A DNA stretch of 64,000 nt. It comes from Pantoea coffeiphila. Lineage in GTDB: Bacteria; Pseudomonadota; Gammaproteobacteria; Enterobacterales; Enterobacteriaceae. The stretch spans positions 124,001-188,000 of the forward strand of contig NZ_JAFBFW010000002.1 in assembly GCF_016909495.1 (NCBI RefSeq), written 5' to 3'. Below the pieces are notes generated by a model. It searched no databases. It saw nothing but the letters and a program-made list of their open reading frames with translations, and was not told the origin of the DNA. Position 1 is the first letter of the stretch. Each line of letters opens with the position of its first letter. Both the position numbers and the translations under genes were made by a program. Positions 7,821 to 17,670 of this stretch are shown here, piece by piece.

Positions 7821-7995
7821 GCAGGTTTTGTTTCGTTTGCCTGAAAAATCAGCGAAAACGACGCGCTCGCTGTGATATTCGCCAATCTGCTTAAGTTATC
7901 AGCGCTTTAGCGAGTAAAGAAGGGTAAAACATCTTTCCCCTTCGCCCTTCCCTCTTTATTCTCTCTGGTATTTTAGTGACCCTGAGAGGTGCTTT

Positions 7996-8652
7996 ATGGA
8001 TCGCATAGTTTATTCCTCACGCGAAAGCTCGTTGTTGAGCACGCACAAAGTTTTACGTAATACCTATTTCCTGCTGGGCCTGACGCTGGCATTTTCCGCC
8101 GTCACCGCCACGCTGAGCACCGTGTTTGCTCTGCCTTCCCCAGGACTGATCCTGATGCTGGTGGGTTTCTACGGCCTGATGTTCCTGACCTATCGTCTGG
8201 CTAACAGCCCGGCGGGTATTCTGGCTGCGTTTGCCTTTACCGGTTTCCTTGGCTACTGCCTGGGACCGATCCTGAACTCGTTCCTGTCTGCCGGCATGGG
8301 TGATGTGATTGGACTGGCGCTGGGCGGTACTGCGCTGGTGTTCTTCTGCTGTTCAGCCTACGTGTTGACCACTCGTAAGGATATGTCTTTCCTGTCCGGC
8401 ATGCTGATGGCAGGTTTTGTCGTGCTGCTGATTGCGGTTGTGGCTAACATCTTCCTGAACATCCCGGCGCTGCATATGGCGATCAGCGTGCTGTTTGTGT
8501 TGTTCTCTACCGGTGCCATCCTGTGGGAAACCAGCAACATCATTAACGGCGGCGAGACCAACTATATTCGCGCCACCGTCAGCCTGTACGTTTCGATCTA
8601 CAACATCTTCGTAAGTCTGCTGAGCCTGCTGGGCATGTCCCGCAGCAACTAA
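7996..8652 (+). CDS. yccA: YccA, Bax-inhibitor-1 family membrane protein, FtsH modulator
   Basis: A 218-residue inner-membrane protein with seven predicted membrane segments, belonging to the BI-1/YccA family. E. coli YccA interacts with FtsH and HflKC and can protect SecY from FtsH degradation. The N-terminus [20 protein letters not shown] and the C-terminal [14 protein letters not shown] are typical of the family, and the length agrees with E. coli (219). AGAGGTGC precedes the ATG. It is a single-gene unit ending in a terminator and, as in E. coli, lies beside serT. Confidence 0.96.
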   Translation: MDRIVYSSRESSLLSTHKVLRNTYFLLGLTLAFSAVTATLSTVFALPSPGLILMLVGFYGLMFLTYRLANSPAGILAAFAFTGFLGYCLGPILNSFLSAGMGDVIGLALGGTALVFFCCSAYVLTTRKDMSFLSGMLMAGFVVLLIAVVANIFLNIPALHMAISVLFVLFSTGAILWETSNIINGGETNYIRATVSLYVSIYNIFVSLLSLLGMSRSN

Positions 8653-8670
8653 TTCTGACCTGATGTAAAC

Positions 8671-8700
8671 AAAGCCTCGCTTATGCGGGGCTTTATTTTT
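8671..8700 (+). terminator. Terminator of yccA
   Basis: AAAGCCTCGC/GCGGGGCTTT pair with one G-T wobble around a TTAT loop, followed by ATTTTT, 19 bases after the yccA stop. Confidence 0.82.
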
Positions 8701-8761
8701 GGCTGAAGTAAAAGTTTGTTAAACTCCGCCGCAGAGTGAATCAGGCTGTAGAGGTAATAGA

Positions 8762-9088
8762 GTGCAATTTGAAGGCAGAGAGATTGAGCGCGACGCGCAG
8801 GGCTATCTGAAATCCACCGCAGACTGGAGCGAAGCGTTGGCACCGCTGCTGGCGGAAGAAGAAGACATTGAACTGAGCGACGCACACTGGGAAGTCGTTC
8901 GGTTCGTGCGCGAATTTTATCTGGAGTTTAATACCTCTCCGGCCGTACGCATGCTGGTGAAAGCCATGGCACAGAAGTATGGCGAAGAGAAAGGCAACAG
9001 CCGTTATCTTTTCCGGCTGTTCCCGAAAGGCCCCGCTAAACAGGCGACTAAAATTGCCGGTTTACCCAAGCCCGCGAAGTGCCTGTAA
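8762..9088 (+). CDS. tusE: TusE, sulfur-relay protein for tRNA 2-thiolation
   Basis: A 108-residue DsrC-family protein that takes sulfur from TusBCD and passes it to MnmA for s2U34 of tRNA. The acceptor cysteine is the penultimate residue (Cys107 in AKCL), exactly where the family needs it. The start is GTG behind GAGGTAATA; no in-frame ATG gives the conserved N-terminus. It faces the convergent acylphosphatase gene with only two bases between the stops. Confidence 0.96.
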   Translation: MQFEGREIERDAQGYLKSTADWSEALAPLLAEEEDIELSDAHWEVVRFVREFYLEFNTSPAVRMLVKAMAQKYGEEKGNSRYLFRLFPKGPAKQATKIAGLPKPAKCL

Positions 9089-9090
9089 CG

Positions 9091-9369
9091 CTAACCCGTC
9101 GTAAACCCTTTTAACCCGGCAGCAGGCTGGCAGGGCTCCGTCAATACGCGTTCAACCCTGGCGCTTCGCGGCCCTCCTGCCTGCAGCCAGCCGAGCAGCG
9201 CATCAACCTGCTGCTGCTCACCGCACATCAAAACTTCTACGCTGCCGTCATCAAGGTTTATCGCATGACCCGTAAGCCCCAGAGCTTTTGCTTCGCGCTG
9301 GGTACTGTAGCGGAACCCGACGCCCTGCACTCTGCCGTAAACCCATGCACGCAGACCGACACTCGCCAT
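9091..9369 (-). CDS. yccX: Acylphosphatase YccX
   Basis: A 92-residue acylphosphatase that hydrolyses carboxyl-phosphate bonds such as acetyl phosphate. The active-site loop [10 protein letters not shown] places the phosphate-binding Arg at residue 20, and Asn38 in [10 protein letters not shown] is the second catalytic residue, so the enzyme is intact. It is preceded by AGGAGAAA on the minus strand and is divergent from rlmI. Confidence 0.95.
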   Translation of the reverse strand: MASVGLRAWVYGRVQGVGFRYSTQREAKALGLTGHAINLDDGSVEVLMCGEQQQVDALLGWLQAGGPRSARVERVLTEPCQPAAGLKGFTTG

Positions 9370-9458
9370 TTTCTCTCCTTATCTCCACCACTGATTGCTT
9401 TTTCCCAGTCAGCACCGGACAATATCGCCTGATTCTCTGAGTATAAGCATAACTAACT

Positions 9459-10649
9459 ATGACTGTTCGTTTGATTCTTGCCAAAGGGCGTGAAAAGTCC
9501 TTACTCCGTCGCCATCCATGGGTGTTCTCCGGGGCGATTGCCCGCATGGAAGGTAAAGCCCAGTCGGGTGAAACTATTGATGTCTGCGATAGCCAGGGAA
9601 AATGGCTGGCACGTGCCGCCTGGTCTCCACAGTCGCAAATTCGCGCACGCGTCTGGAGCTGGGAGCAAGACGAATCGATTGATATCGACTTTTTCGTCCG
9701 CCGTCTGCAGGCCGCGCAGCAGCTGCGCGACTGGCTGGCTCACCGTGATAATCTTGACAGCTACCGCCTGATTGCCGGTGAATCCGACGGGCTGCCGGGG
9801 ATCACTATCGATCGATTCGGTAACTTCCTTGTGCTGCAGCTCCTGTCTGCCGGAGCGGAATACCAGCGTGCCGCGCTGATCACCGCGCTGCAAACCTGCT
9901 ATCCGGGCTGCGCAATTTACGATCGTTCTGACGTTAGCGTGCGTAAAAAAGAAGGTCTGGAGCTGACCCAGGGTGTTGTTCTGGGCGAAACGCCACCGGC
10001 ACTGCTGCCGATTACCGAACACGGAATGAAGCTGCTGGTGGACATTCAGACTGGTCACAAAACCGGCTATTACCTCGATCAGCGCGACAGCCGTCTGGCA
10101 ACCCGCCGCTATGCAGAAGATCGTCGCGTACTGAACTGCTTCTCTTACACCGGTGGTTTCGCAGTTTCCGCCCTGATGGGCAACTGTCGTGAAGTGATCA
10201 GCGTTGATACTTCGCAGGCGGCGCTGGATGTGGCAAAGCAGAACGTTGAGTTAAACGGTCTGGATCTGAGCAAGGCCCAGTTCCTGCGCGATGACGTTTT
10301 CAAACTGCTGCGCCGCTATCGTGACGAAGGCGAAAAATTCGATCTGATTGTGATGGACCCACCTAAGTTTGTTGAGAATAAAAATCAGCTGATGGGTGCG
10401 TGCCGTGGCTATAAAGACATTAATATGCTGGCGATGCAACTGCTGAACCCGGGCGGTATGCTGATGACCTTCTCCTGCTCCGGACTGATGCCTACCGAAC
10501 TGTTCCAGAAGCTCATTGCAGATGCCGCCGTCGATGCTAAGCGCGACGTGCAGATTATTGAGCAGTTCCGTCAGGCTGCCGATCATCCGGTTATTTCCAG
10601 CTATCCGGAAGGACTTTATCTGAAAGGTTTCGCCTGCCGCGTGCTGTGA
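9459..10649 (+). CDS. rlmI: RlmI, 23S rRNA m5C1962 methyltransferase
   Basis: A 396-residue SAM-dependent enzyme, the family length, that methylates C1962 of 23S rRNA. It has an N-terminal PUA domain (about residues 1-80, [11 protein letters not shown]) and a Rossmann methyltransferase domain with the SAM motif NCFSYTGGF (about 227-235), the catalytic-loop MDPPKF (about 304-309) and the cysteine-containing TFSCSG (about 341-346). It stands alone; the hspQ promoter begins at its stop codon. Confidence 0.96.
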   Translation: MTVRLILAKGREKSLLRRHPWVFSGAIARMEGKAQSGETIDVCDSQGKWLARAAWSPQSQIRARVWSWEQDESIDIDFFVRRLQAAQQLRDWLAHRDNLDSYRLIAGESDGLPGITIDRFGNFLVLQLLSAGAEYQRAALITALQTCYPGCAIYDRSDVSVRKKEGLELTQGVVLGETPPALLPITEHGMKLLVDIQTGHKTGYYLDQRDSRLATRRYAEDRRVLNCFSYTGGFAVSALMGNCREVISVDTSQAALDVAKQNVELNGLDLSKAQFLRDDVFKLLRRYRDEGEKFDLIVMDPPKFVENKNQLMGACRGYKDINMLAMQLLNPGGMLMTFSCSGLMPTELFQKLIADAAVDAKRDVQIIEQFRQAADHPVISSYPEGLYLKGFACRVL

Positions 10650-10678
10650 CTTGAAAAGTGTTGCCTTCGCCTCCATAC
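10650..10678 (+). promoter_or_regulatory. Sigma-32-like heat-shock promoter of hspQ
   Basis: CTTGAAA, a 14-base spacer, then CTCCATAC closely match the sigma-32 consensus (CTTGAAA, 13-17 bases, CCCCATNT). It starts at the base after the rlmI stop codon and lies 35 bases before the hspQ ATG. HspQ is a heat-shock protein in E. coli, which fits. Confidence 0.7.
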
Positions 10679-10712
10679 ACTGTGGTAAGGGCAACGTTTC
10701 AGGAGGTCACCC

Positions 10713-11030
10713 ATGATTGCCAGCAAATACGGTATTGGTCAGCAGGTTCGTCATCAGCTGCTGGGTTTTTTGGGCGTGATAGTCGATGTCGATCCTCAGT
10801 ATTCACTGAAAGAGTCGGTCAGTGAAGATATCAGCGGCAGCGAAGCAATGCGTGCAGCGCCCTGGTATCATGTGGTGATGGAAGATGAAGAAGGCCAGAC
10901 GGTACACACCTACCTGGCCGAAGCGCAGATTGCCTGGGAGCAGCCGGGAGAACATCCTGATCAGCAGTCGCTGGATGAGCTGGCGCTTTCCATTCGCCAG
11001 CAGCTGCAGTCTCCAAGCCTGAGAAACTAA
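10713..11030 (+). CDS. hspQ: HspQ, heat-shock protein and Lon specificity factor
   Basis: A 105-residue protein of the YccV/HspQ family, which binds hemimethylated oriC DNA, influences DnaA stability and acts as a Lon specificity-enhancing factor. It begins [19 protein letters not shown], typical of the family, and its length equals E. coli HspQ. A very strong AGGAGG lies before the ATG and a sigma-32-like promoter upstream. It ends in its own terminator. Confidence 0.95.
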   Translation: MIASKYGIGQQVRHQLLGFLGVIVDVDPQYSLKESVSEDISGSEAMRAAPWYHVVMEDEEGQTVHTYLAEAQIAWEQPGEHPDQQSLDELALSIRQQLQSPSLRN

Positions 11031-11033
11031 TTT

Positions 11034-11058
11034 AAACCCTGCTAAAGCAGGGTTTTTT
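11034..11058 (+). terminator. Terminator of hspQ
   Basis: ACCCTGCT/AGCAGGGT stem with an AA loop and a run of six T. The T-run touches the stop codon of the convergent yccU gene. Confidence 0.85.
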
Positions 11059-11476
11059 ATGCGCTCTTCGCCAATCCAAGGCGCGGGATTTCTATTTTCG
11101 GGCAGCGATCCATCACAACGGTTAGCCCGGCATCCGCCGCCAGCACCGCAGCCTGTTCGTTGATCACCCCAATCTGCAGCCAAAGTGTTTTCGCGCCGAT
11201 GGCAATCGCCTCCTGGGCAATGCCCCACGCCGCCTCCGCGTTGCGGAACACATCCACCATGTCGACAGGCTGAGGAATGTCTTTCAGTTCGGCATAAACC
11301 GCCTGCCCCAACAGTTTCTGACCGGCCAGTTTAGGGTTGACCGGTATAACGGCATAACCCTGAGAAAGAAGATATTCCATAACGTGGAAGGCCGGGCGCT
11401 GCTCGTTATCAGTGGCCCCTACCAGGGCGATAGTTTTGCTACTGGTCAGAACATTGATAATCTTTTTGTCATCCAT
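11057..11476 (-). CDS. yccU: YccU, CoA-binding domain protein
   Basis: A 139-residue Rossmann-fold protein of the CoA-binding family (the domain also found in succinyl-CoA synthetase alpha). IALVGATDNEQRPAFHVMEYL near the N-terminus is the nucleotide-binding glycine region, and VVMDRCPKIEIPRL is the conserved C-terminal element. Its physiological role is unknown. GGAGAGAAAA precedes the ATG on the minus strand. Confidence 0.94.
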   Translation of the reverse strand: MDDKKIINVLTSSKTIALVGATDNEQRPAFHVMEYLLSQGYAVIPVNPKLAGQKLLGQAVYAELKDIPQPVDMVDVFRNAEAAWGIAQEAIAIGAKTLWLQIGVINEQAAVLAADAGLTVVMDRCPKIEIPRLGLAKSA

Positions 11477-11664
11477 TTTTCTCTCCGGTTCGGGTTAACG
11501 GCCTGTATTTTCTCATTATGACTGATTCGCCTGGCTCAGTATCACCACTTCAGTAATTCACGATCAATAGCACGATTAAGTGTGTTTAAATGTTAATATG
11601 ATGCCATACTGAAAGACTTTGATACATTCGACGTTTTCTCACCTTTTGCTCGTCTGGAGTAAGA

Positions 11665-12309
11665 ATGAAGCTGTTTAAGGTCATAATCGGGCTGGTCATG
11701 ATGCTGATTGCCTCTTCTGTGCAGGCAACCACGCTAAAGCTTTCTGCCGATATCGACCTTTTGGTTCTGGACGGGCATAAAATTTCCGGTTCGCTGCTAA
11801 AAGGCGCTGACGGATTAGAGCTGGAGCGCGGCGAACATCAGCTGCTTTTTCGCGTAGAGAAATCGTTTCATATCCCCGCCCACAGCCCCGTAACCTGGGT
11901 TTCGGCTCCGCAAATTGTGACGTTTACCGCCCGCAGTCGTTCGGTGCTGATTCAGCTTCCCCCTTTAGCTTCCGTACGCGAAGTCAGAATGTTCGACAGG
12001 AAACCGCAGTTTACTTTAGTCGATGAAAAAGGCGGCGAGATCGCAAATAAGCGCGATTTTTTGACCGTCACTACCAGCGGTGATTTTGAACAGGCGATGA
12101 TTCACTATAACCTGAACGGAGAAAACGCCTCGGTTCCACGTTTTGCGCAGCCGGGTAAACATACTGCCCTTAGCGCTGCACAGGAGCAGGATCTGGCCCT
12201 CGATCGCCGTTCGGCAGCGGAAAGGATGCTGCATCTCTGGTATCAGCAGGTTGATGCTGCCACCCGCCAGCGTTTTATTACCCTGATGAAAGCCTTACAT
12301 ACCAGTTGA
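11665..12309 (+). CDS. yccT: YccT/CsgI family periplasmic protein (DUF2057)
   Basis: A 214-residue exported protein with a clear signal peptide (MKLFKVIIGLVMMLIASSVQA, cleavage near residue 21). It belongs to the DUF2057 family; in E. coli and Salmonella the orthologue (YccT, renamed CsgI) hinders curli assembly in the periplasm. No curli genes are visible in this window, so the partner here is unknown. GGAGTAAGA precedes the ATG. Confidence 0.9.
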   Translation: MKLFKVIIGLVMMLIASSVQATTLKLSADIDLLVLDGHKISGSLLKGADGLELERGEHQLLFRVEKSFHIPAHSPVTWVSAPQIVTFTARSRSVLIQLPPLASVREVRMFDRKPQFTLVDEKGGEIANKRDFLTVTTSGDFEQAMIHYNLNGENASVPRFAQPGKHTALSAAQEQDLALDRRSAAERMLHLWYQQVDAATRQRFITLMKALHTS

Positions 12310-12391
12310 TATCCGTTTAACCGCAACGTTACACTCAACTTTCTGTTTATTTGACGTTTCTGCCGTTACCCTACATAGCCAGGATATCTGA

Positions 12392-12850
12392 ATGGACCAG
12401 ACCACTCGTAAGATACAGCCGCAAAAACATATTGCGCTGGTCGCTCATGACCACTGTAAAAACTCCCTGATGGAATGGGTAAATATTCACAGAGATAAGC
12501 TGCAGCCCCATACGCTGTATGCCACCGGCACAACCGGTAATCTGGTACAGCGAGCCACCGGCCTGCCGGTTACCGCCATGCTCAGTGGCCCGATGGGCGG
12601 CGATCAGCAGGTGGGTGCGTTGATATCGGAAGGGAAAATCGATCTGTTAATTTTCTTCTGGGACCCGCTGAACGCCGTTCCGCACGACCCGGATGTGAAA
12701 GCCCTGCTGCGTCTGGCTACCGTGTGGAATATCCCGGTGGCCACCAACCGCGCCACCGCTGATTTCATTATCCACTCGCCGTTATTCGATCAGCAGGTTG
12801 AAATCCAGATCCCGGATTACGAGCGCTACCTGCAGCAGCGCCTGAAGTAA
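12392..12850 (+). CDS. mgsA: MgsA, methylglyoxal synthase
   Basis: A 152-residue enzyme, the family length, that converts dihydroxyacetone phosphate to methylglyoxal and phosphate, a glycolytic overflow route. His19 in LVAHDHCK, the phosphate-binding ATGTTGN (about 45-51), SGPMGGDQQ with the catalytic Asp (about 71), and the FFWDPL segment are present. It converges on helD with 12 bases between stop codons. Confidence 0.96.
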   Translation: MDQTTRKIQPQKHIALVAHDHCKNSLMEWVNIHRDKLQPHTLYATGTTGNLVQRATGLPVTAMLSGPMGGDQQVGALISEGKIDLLIFFWDPLNAVPHDPDVKALLRLATVWNIPVATNRATADFIIHSPLFDQQVEIQIPDYERYLQQRLK

Positions 12851-12862
12851 CCGCTTCTGCCG

Positions 12863-14917
12863 TCAGGGTTTTCGCACCTGCGGAACGCCCTGGCGGCCCA
12901 GTTCGGCAACAAAATCCGACGGTTCATCGCGATCGTAAAGCAGCCAGACCTGATGGATTGCACGGGTGATGGCGACATACGCCAGTCGACGCTCCTCGGC
13001 ATCGGGAAACTCTTCCACCTTGGGCAGTAGCGCCGCTTCCATCACCGATTCCCTCGCCGGTGCAGGGAAACCCTCATCCCCCTGAGACAGTCCCAGTAGG
13101 ATAACGTACTCCGCCTGCTGTCCTTTACTGGCGTGGATAGTCATAAACTCCAGTTTGAGTTTTGGCCAGCGAGTTGCCGCTTTATCCAGTACCTCAGGGC
13201 GAAGGTGATGATAGCGGGCCAGCACCATAATCCGCTCGTTCGGCTGAACGTAGCCACTCATTTTATTCAGCAGCGCTTCCAGCTGATCTTCCGGCAATAG
13301 CTGAACCGATTTTTTGGTTCCTTTGGTCAGGCTGTTCAGCGTTTTCTTCAACTGGTGCGGATTACGCTGTACAAAGGCGTTGGCAACTTCCCCAATGCGT
13401 TGATTGAAGCGGTAGGTGGTATCAAGTATGCAGCGGTCGCCCTCACCAAAATAGTGATGGAAAGCCGTGGTCAGGGTCATTTCAGCGCCGCTGAACCGGT
13501 ATATAGCCTGCCAGTCGTCGCCGACGGCGAACAGTGCGGTTTGCCGATTTTGCCGACGCAGTGCAGCCAGCAGTTCTGCCCGCTGCGGCGAGATATCCTG
13601 GAACTCATCCACCAGAATGTGTTTCCACGGGCTAATAAAGCGGCCTTTATCCAGAATATTAACCGCCTGATGGATCAGGCCAGAAAAATCAACTGCACCC
13701 TCTTCCTTCAGTGCAGTTTTCCAGGCTTTTAGCAGCGGAGCCATCAGCTTGACTCTTTTGCTAAACAGTTCGCGGATTTCTTCCGGCGCACCGTCGATCA
13801 TTGCCGCCTGAGCACCGCCGTGCATACGCATCAGCCCCAGCCAGCGTTCAAGGCGTGCCGCCAGCCGCTTTGCCAGGCTATTACTTTGCCAGAAGTCTCC
13901 TTCCTCTATCTCCCATTCCAGCTCGTCACTCAGCCACTGACGCCAGCCGTTGGCGTGGGCTTTTTTCTCACTGCACTGCTGCCGCCAGACGCTAATCAGC
14001 AAATCATGACGCGCCGCTGTATCGCTTTCCAGTTTGCTGATCGCGGGGGATTTATTGCTGCCCTGACGAATAATATGCAACGCCAGAGAGTGGAAGGTAC
14101 GTGCCGAGAAGTCTTCGCTGTGCAGGCGTGAACGCAGACGCTCATTCATCTCTTCTGCCGCTTTACGACCAAAAGCGAGCAACAGCACCTGTTCCGCCGT
14201 CGCCTGCTTGCGCAGCAACAGCCACCCCGCCCGCGCAACCAGCACCGAGGTTTTACCGCTGCCCGCTCCGGCCAGTACCAGCACCGAATCTTCACCATTA
14301 ACCACCGCTCGCGCCTGCGAGGGATTCAGCGGCGAACTCTCCACCTGCTCGAAGTAATCGGCGTGCTGTTCCAGCATACGCTCCGTCCAGCGCGCATTTC
14401 GCTTCACGCGCTGACTGTCACTGTCATTCAGCCATTGCTGACAATACCGCCAGGATTCGCGGCAGTTATCAAATTCGTCAAGCCGGGATACAGGAAGCGG
14501 CACGGCGTCGAAGGATTTACGGATCGCCTGCTGCCAGCTGCTAATATCGCTGCGTTTCAGCCAACGATCCTGCTGCTCGGCAAGGCGAATGGCTTCGGCC
14601 TGCTGGTTTAACACTCCGGCCGCCACGTCACTCATCTCCTGGCTCCACTGTTGCCAGGCGAGGCTAAGGTAGTGGTAGAAACGCTGCGTTTCATTCCATT
14701 CCGTACCGTGCAAACGAACGACTTTATCGTCAGGCAATGAAAATTCCAGCTCGCCCCAAACCAGACCACGCTTACAGGCTATGGATAACAGCTGATTAAA
14801 GGGGATCAGATACTCGTGTTTTTCACCGCTGACCTCAACGCCAGCATTCAACAGCCGCACCCGATTGTAAGGATGTTGTGCCAGATGTTTACCCAGCGAT
14901 GTTGCTTTCAGTTCCAT
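12863..14917 (-). CDS. helD: HelD, DNA helicase IV
   Basis: A 684-residue superfamily-1 UvrD/Rep-like 3'-5' helicase, the same length as E. coli helicase IV. An N-terminal accessory domain (about 1-200) precedes Walker A AGAGSGKTS (216-224); later SF1 motifs include LVDEFQDISPQRAELL (motif II), AVGDDWQAIYRF (motif III) and MTIHASKGQQAEYVIL (motif V). It unwinds DNA in recombination or replication-repair. It is divergent from yccF-yccS. Confidence 0.96.
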   Translation of the reverse strand: MELKATSLGKHLAQHPYNRVRLLNAGVEVSGEKHEYLIPFNQLLSIACKRGLVWGELEFSLPDDKVVRLHGTEWNETQRFYHYLSLAWQQWSQEMSDVAAGVLNQQAEAIRLAEQQDRWLKRSDISSWQQAIRKSFDAVPLPVSRLDEFDNCRESWRYCQQWLNDSDSQRVKRNARWTERMLEQHADYFEQVESSPLNPSQARAVVNGEDSVLVLAGAGSGKTSVLVARAGWLLLRKQATAEQVLLLAFGRKAAEEMNERLRSRLHSEDFSARTFHSLALHIIRQGSNKSPAISKLESDTAARHDLLISVWRQQCSEKKAHANGWRQWLSDELEWEIEEGDFWQSNSLAKRLAARLERWLGLMRMHGGAQAAMIDGAPEEIRELFSKRVKLMAPLLKAWKTALKEEGAVDFSGLIHQAVNILDKGRFISPWKHILVDEFQDISPQRAELLAALRRQNRQTALFAVGDDWQAIYRFSGAEMTLTTAFHHYFGEGDRCILDTTYRFNQRIGEVANAFVQRNPHQLKKTLNSLTKGTKKSVQLLPEDQLEALLNKMSGYVQPNERIMVLARYHHLRPEVLDKAATRWPKLKLEFMTIHASKGQQAEYVILLGLSQGDEGFPAPARESVMEAALLPKVEEFPDAEERRLAYVAITRAIHQVWLLYDRDEPSDFVAELGRQGVPQVRKP

Positions 14918-15052
14918 TCCTGCGACCCTGCTGCGGTTAATTTCATCTGCATATAGTTTAGCTGGCGACAGTTTACCTCTCCAGCGTTAAAACGCGTTAC
15001 AATCAATGAATTGTCACTGAGACTTCTCTCAACGCCTAAGGGGACACTACCG

Positions 15053-15499
15053 ATGCGCGCCATACTTAATATCCTCAATTTCATTCTGGGCGGCTGTCTG
15101 ACCACCCTGTCATGGTTGTTGGCCACATTAGTCAGTATCGTGTTCATTTTTACCCTGCCGCTGACCCGTTCATGCTGGGAAATCACTAAACTTTCACTGC
15201 TGCCCTTCGGTAATGAAGCGATACATGTGGATGAGATAAACCCTGATGGGAAAAGTGCACTAATGAACTCAGGCGGTACGCTGCTTAATATTCTGTGGGT
15301 GATTTTTTTCGGCTGGTGGCTGTGCCTGATGCACATCACCGCAGGTATTGCGCAATGTCTGACGATTATTGGTATTCCGGTGGGCATCGCTAACCTGAAA
15401 ATTGCCGTTATCGCACTCTGGCCGGTGGGCCGCCGCGTCGTGCCCGTTGAAGTCGCACGTGCTGCACGTGAAGCCAATGCGCGCCGCCGTTTTTCGTGA
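15053..15499 (+). CDS. yccF: YccF, inner-membrane protein
   Basis: A 148-residue membrane protein with several hydrophobic segments and two copies of a small YccF domain (each with an N-L-x-W/I-G-W-W-like core, visible as NILWVIFFGWWLCLMHI). The in-frame start 14 codons earlier is TTG with no family similarity, so the ATG at 15053 behind AAGGGG is chosen; it gives exactly the E. coli length. Function is unknown. Its TGA overlaps the GTG start of yccS by four bases, so the two are translationally coupled. Confidence 0.94.
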   Translation: MRAILNILNFILGGCLTTLSWLLATLVSIVFIFTLPLTRSCWEITKLSLLPFGNEAIHVDEINPDGKSALMNSGGTLLNILWVIFFGWWLCLMHITAGIAQCLTIIGIPVGIANLKIAVIALWPVGRRVVPVEVARAAREANARRRFS

Positions 15500-17664
15500 G
15501 CCGTACCATGCAAACCTCGCTGATCGATAACCTTCGCCGGCATGCGTTTAACAGCAGCTGGCTGTACAATATTCGCATTACGCTGGCCCTGATTGGCACC
15601 ACGGCCGTCCCCTGGTGGCTGCATCAGATCACCTGGACAATACCGCTAACGCTGGGCGTCGTTGCCGCCGCGCTGACCGATCTCGACGATCGCCTCAGCG
15701 GCCGCCTGCGTAACCTGCTTATTACGCTGATCTGTTTTTGTATTGCTTCTGTATCTGTTGAGCTGCTCTTCCCACATCCGTGGCTGTTTGTTATCGGGTT
15801 GGCGATCTCAAGCTGGGGCTTTATTCTGCTGGGCGCGTTGGGGCCGCGTTACGCAACTATTGCCTTCGGCGCACTGCTGATCGCCATCTACACCATGCTG
15901 GGAATTAGTCTGTTTCCCCAATGGTACTTGCAGCCTATCCTGCTACTGACCGGCGCCATTTGGTATAACCTGCTGACGCTTTTCGGGCACCTGCTGTTTC
16001 CTATCCGCCCGCTGCAGGAAAATCTGTCACGCTGCTATGCGCAGTTGGCGCAGTATCTGGAAGCCAAAGCCAGCCTGTTCGATCCTGACCTTGAAGAAGA
16101 TGACCGGCAGGCGATGGTGGATGTCGCTATGGCAAACAGTCAACTGGTCACCCTGCTGAATCAGGCCAAAGCGTCCATACAGTCGCGGCTACGAGGGGAT
16201 CGCGGCCAACGCGGAACCAGGCGTACGCTTCATTACTATTTTGTCGCTCAGGATATCCATGAGCGCGCCAGTTCCTCACACGTGCAGTACCATTCTCTGC
16301 GTAAAGCATGGGGTGCCAGTGATATTCTCTTCCGCTTTCAGCGCCTGTTAACGCTGCAGGCCGTGGCATGTCGACAGCTTTCACGCACCATCCTGCTGCG
16401 CGAAACCTATCAGCATGATTCGCGCTTTGAACGCGTGTTTGCCAATCTTAACGCAGCGCTCCAGAGACTGACTGAGCAACAGCCGGAGAGCCGGGAAGTA
16501 AAAGCAATGCACTTCCTGCTGAACAATCTGAAAGCGATTGATGCCCAGCTGGCGACGATAGAATCAGAGCAAGCGCTGGCGGAAGGCGGTTATTACCACG
16601 ATCAGTCGCTTTCCCGCGAGGGGCTAACCGGCTGGAGCGATATTCGCCTGCGCCTCAGCCGCCATATGAGTGCGGAATCGCCGCTGTTCCGCCATGCTGT
16701 TCGACTTTCACTGCTTCTGTGCGCCGGTTACGCTTTTATTCAATTCACCGGCCTGCAGCACGGCTACTGGATATTGCTAACCAGCCTGTTTGTTTGCCAG
16801 CCCAATTACAGTGCCACGCGCAGGCGGCTGGCACTGCGAATCGTCGGTACACTGGCAGGGATTGCACTCGGATTGCCTCTACTTTGGCTGGTACCGTCTA
16901 TTGAAGGGCAGTTGATGCTGATCGTCGTTACCGGCGTGATGTTCTTCTTCTTCCGTAACATTCAGTATGCCCACGCCACCATGTTTATCACGTTGCTGGT
17001 GCTGCTGTGCTTCAATCTGCTGGGTGAAGGGTTTGAAGTCGCGCTGCCACGCATTATTGATACGCTGCTGGGCTGCGGCATTGCCTGGTTGGCCGTCGCA
17101 TTTATCTGGCCGGACTGGCGTTTCCTCAGACTTCCGGCCGTGGCGGAGCGAACGCTCAATGCTAACTGCCGCTACCTGGACGCAGTGTTGGTGCAGTATC
17201 ACCAGGGAAAAGACAACCGACTTGATTACCGCATCGCACGGCGGGATGCCCACAACGGTGATGCAGAGCTCGCTGCCGTGGTATCGAATATCTCAGTTGA
17301 AAGTAAAGCGGATAGCGCCCTTCGTGAAGCCGCTTTCCGACTACTGTGCCTCAACCACTCGTTCCTGAGCTACATTTCGGCGCTGGGGGCACACCGTGAG
17401 AAACTGGAAAACACCAATCTGCTTCAGCTAATGGATGATGCCGTCTGCTATGTTGACGACATCCTGCATATTGAAGTGGTGGATGAAGCTAAAGCGCACC
17501 GCATGATGGCAAACCTGGCACAGCGGATTCAGCAAACTGAGGCGGATAATGCCACCAAAGAACCGCTTGTCTTACAGCAGGTGGGCCTGCTGGTGGCATT
17601 GTTACCTGAAATTGCCAGGCTTAAACAACAGATTGTTCAACGTGCCGGCAACCAGGCTTACTGA
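15496..17664 (+). CDS. yccS: YccS, FUSC-family inner-membrane protein
   Basis: A 722-residue protein with two clusters of membrane helices, at about 25-160 and 400-530, each followed by a cytoplasmic domain, as in the fusaric-acid-resistance (FUSC/YccS/YhfK) family. Diagnostic stretches include VAAALTDLDDRLSGRLRN and HGYWILLTSLFVCQPNY. The substrate is not known. The GTG at 15496 overlaps the yccF stop (GTGA); an ATG four codons later is possible. Confidence 0.94.
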   Translation: MSRTMQTSLIDNLRRHAFNSSWLYNIRITLALIGTTAVPWWLHQITWTIPLTLGVVAAALTDLDDRLSGRLRNLLITLICFCIASVSVELLFPHPWLFVIGLAISSWGFILLGALGPRYATIAFGALLIAIYTMLGISLFPQWYLQPILLLTGAIWYNLLTLFGHLLFPIRPLQENLSRCYAQLAQYLEAKASLFDPDLEEDDRQAMVDVAMANSQLVTLLNQAKASIQSRLRGDRGQRGTRRTLHYYFVAQDIHERASSSHVQYHSLRKAWGASDILFRFQRLLTLQAVACRQLSRTILLRETYQHDSRFERVFANLNAALQRLTEQQPESREVKAMHFLLNNLKAIDAQLATIESEQALAEGGYYHDQSLSREGLTGWSDIRLRLSRHMSAESPLFRHAVRLSLLLCAGYAFIQFTGLQHGYWILLTSLFVCQPNYSATRRRLALRIVGTLAGIALGLPLLWLVPSIEGQLMLIVVTGVMFFFFRNIQYAHATMFITLLVLLCFNLLGEGFEVALPRIIDTLLGCGIAWLAVAFIWPDWRFLRLPAVAERTLNANCRYLDAVLVQYHQGKDNRLDYRIARRDAHNGDAELAAVVSNISVESKADSALREAAFRLLCLNHSFLSYISALGAHREKLENTNLLQLMDDAVCYVDDILHIEVVDEAKAHRMMANLAQRIQQTEADNATKEPLVLQQVGLLVALLPEIARLKQQIVQRAGNQAY

Positions 17665-17670
17665 AAAAAA

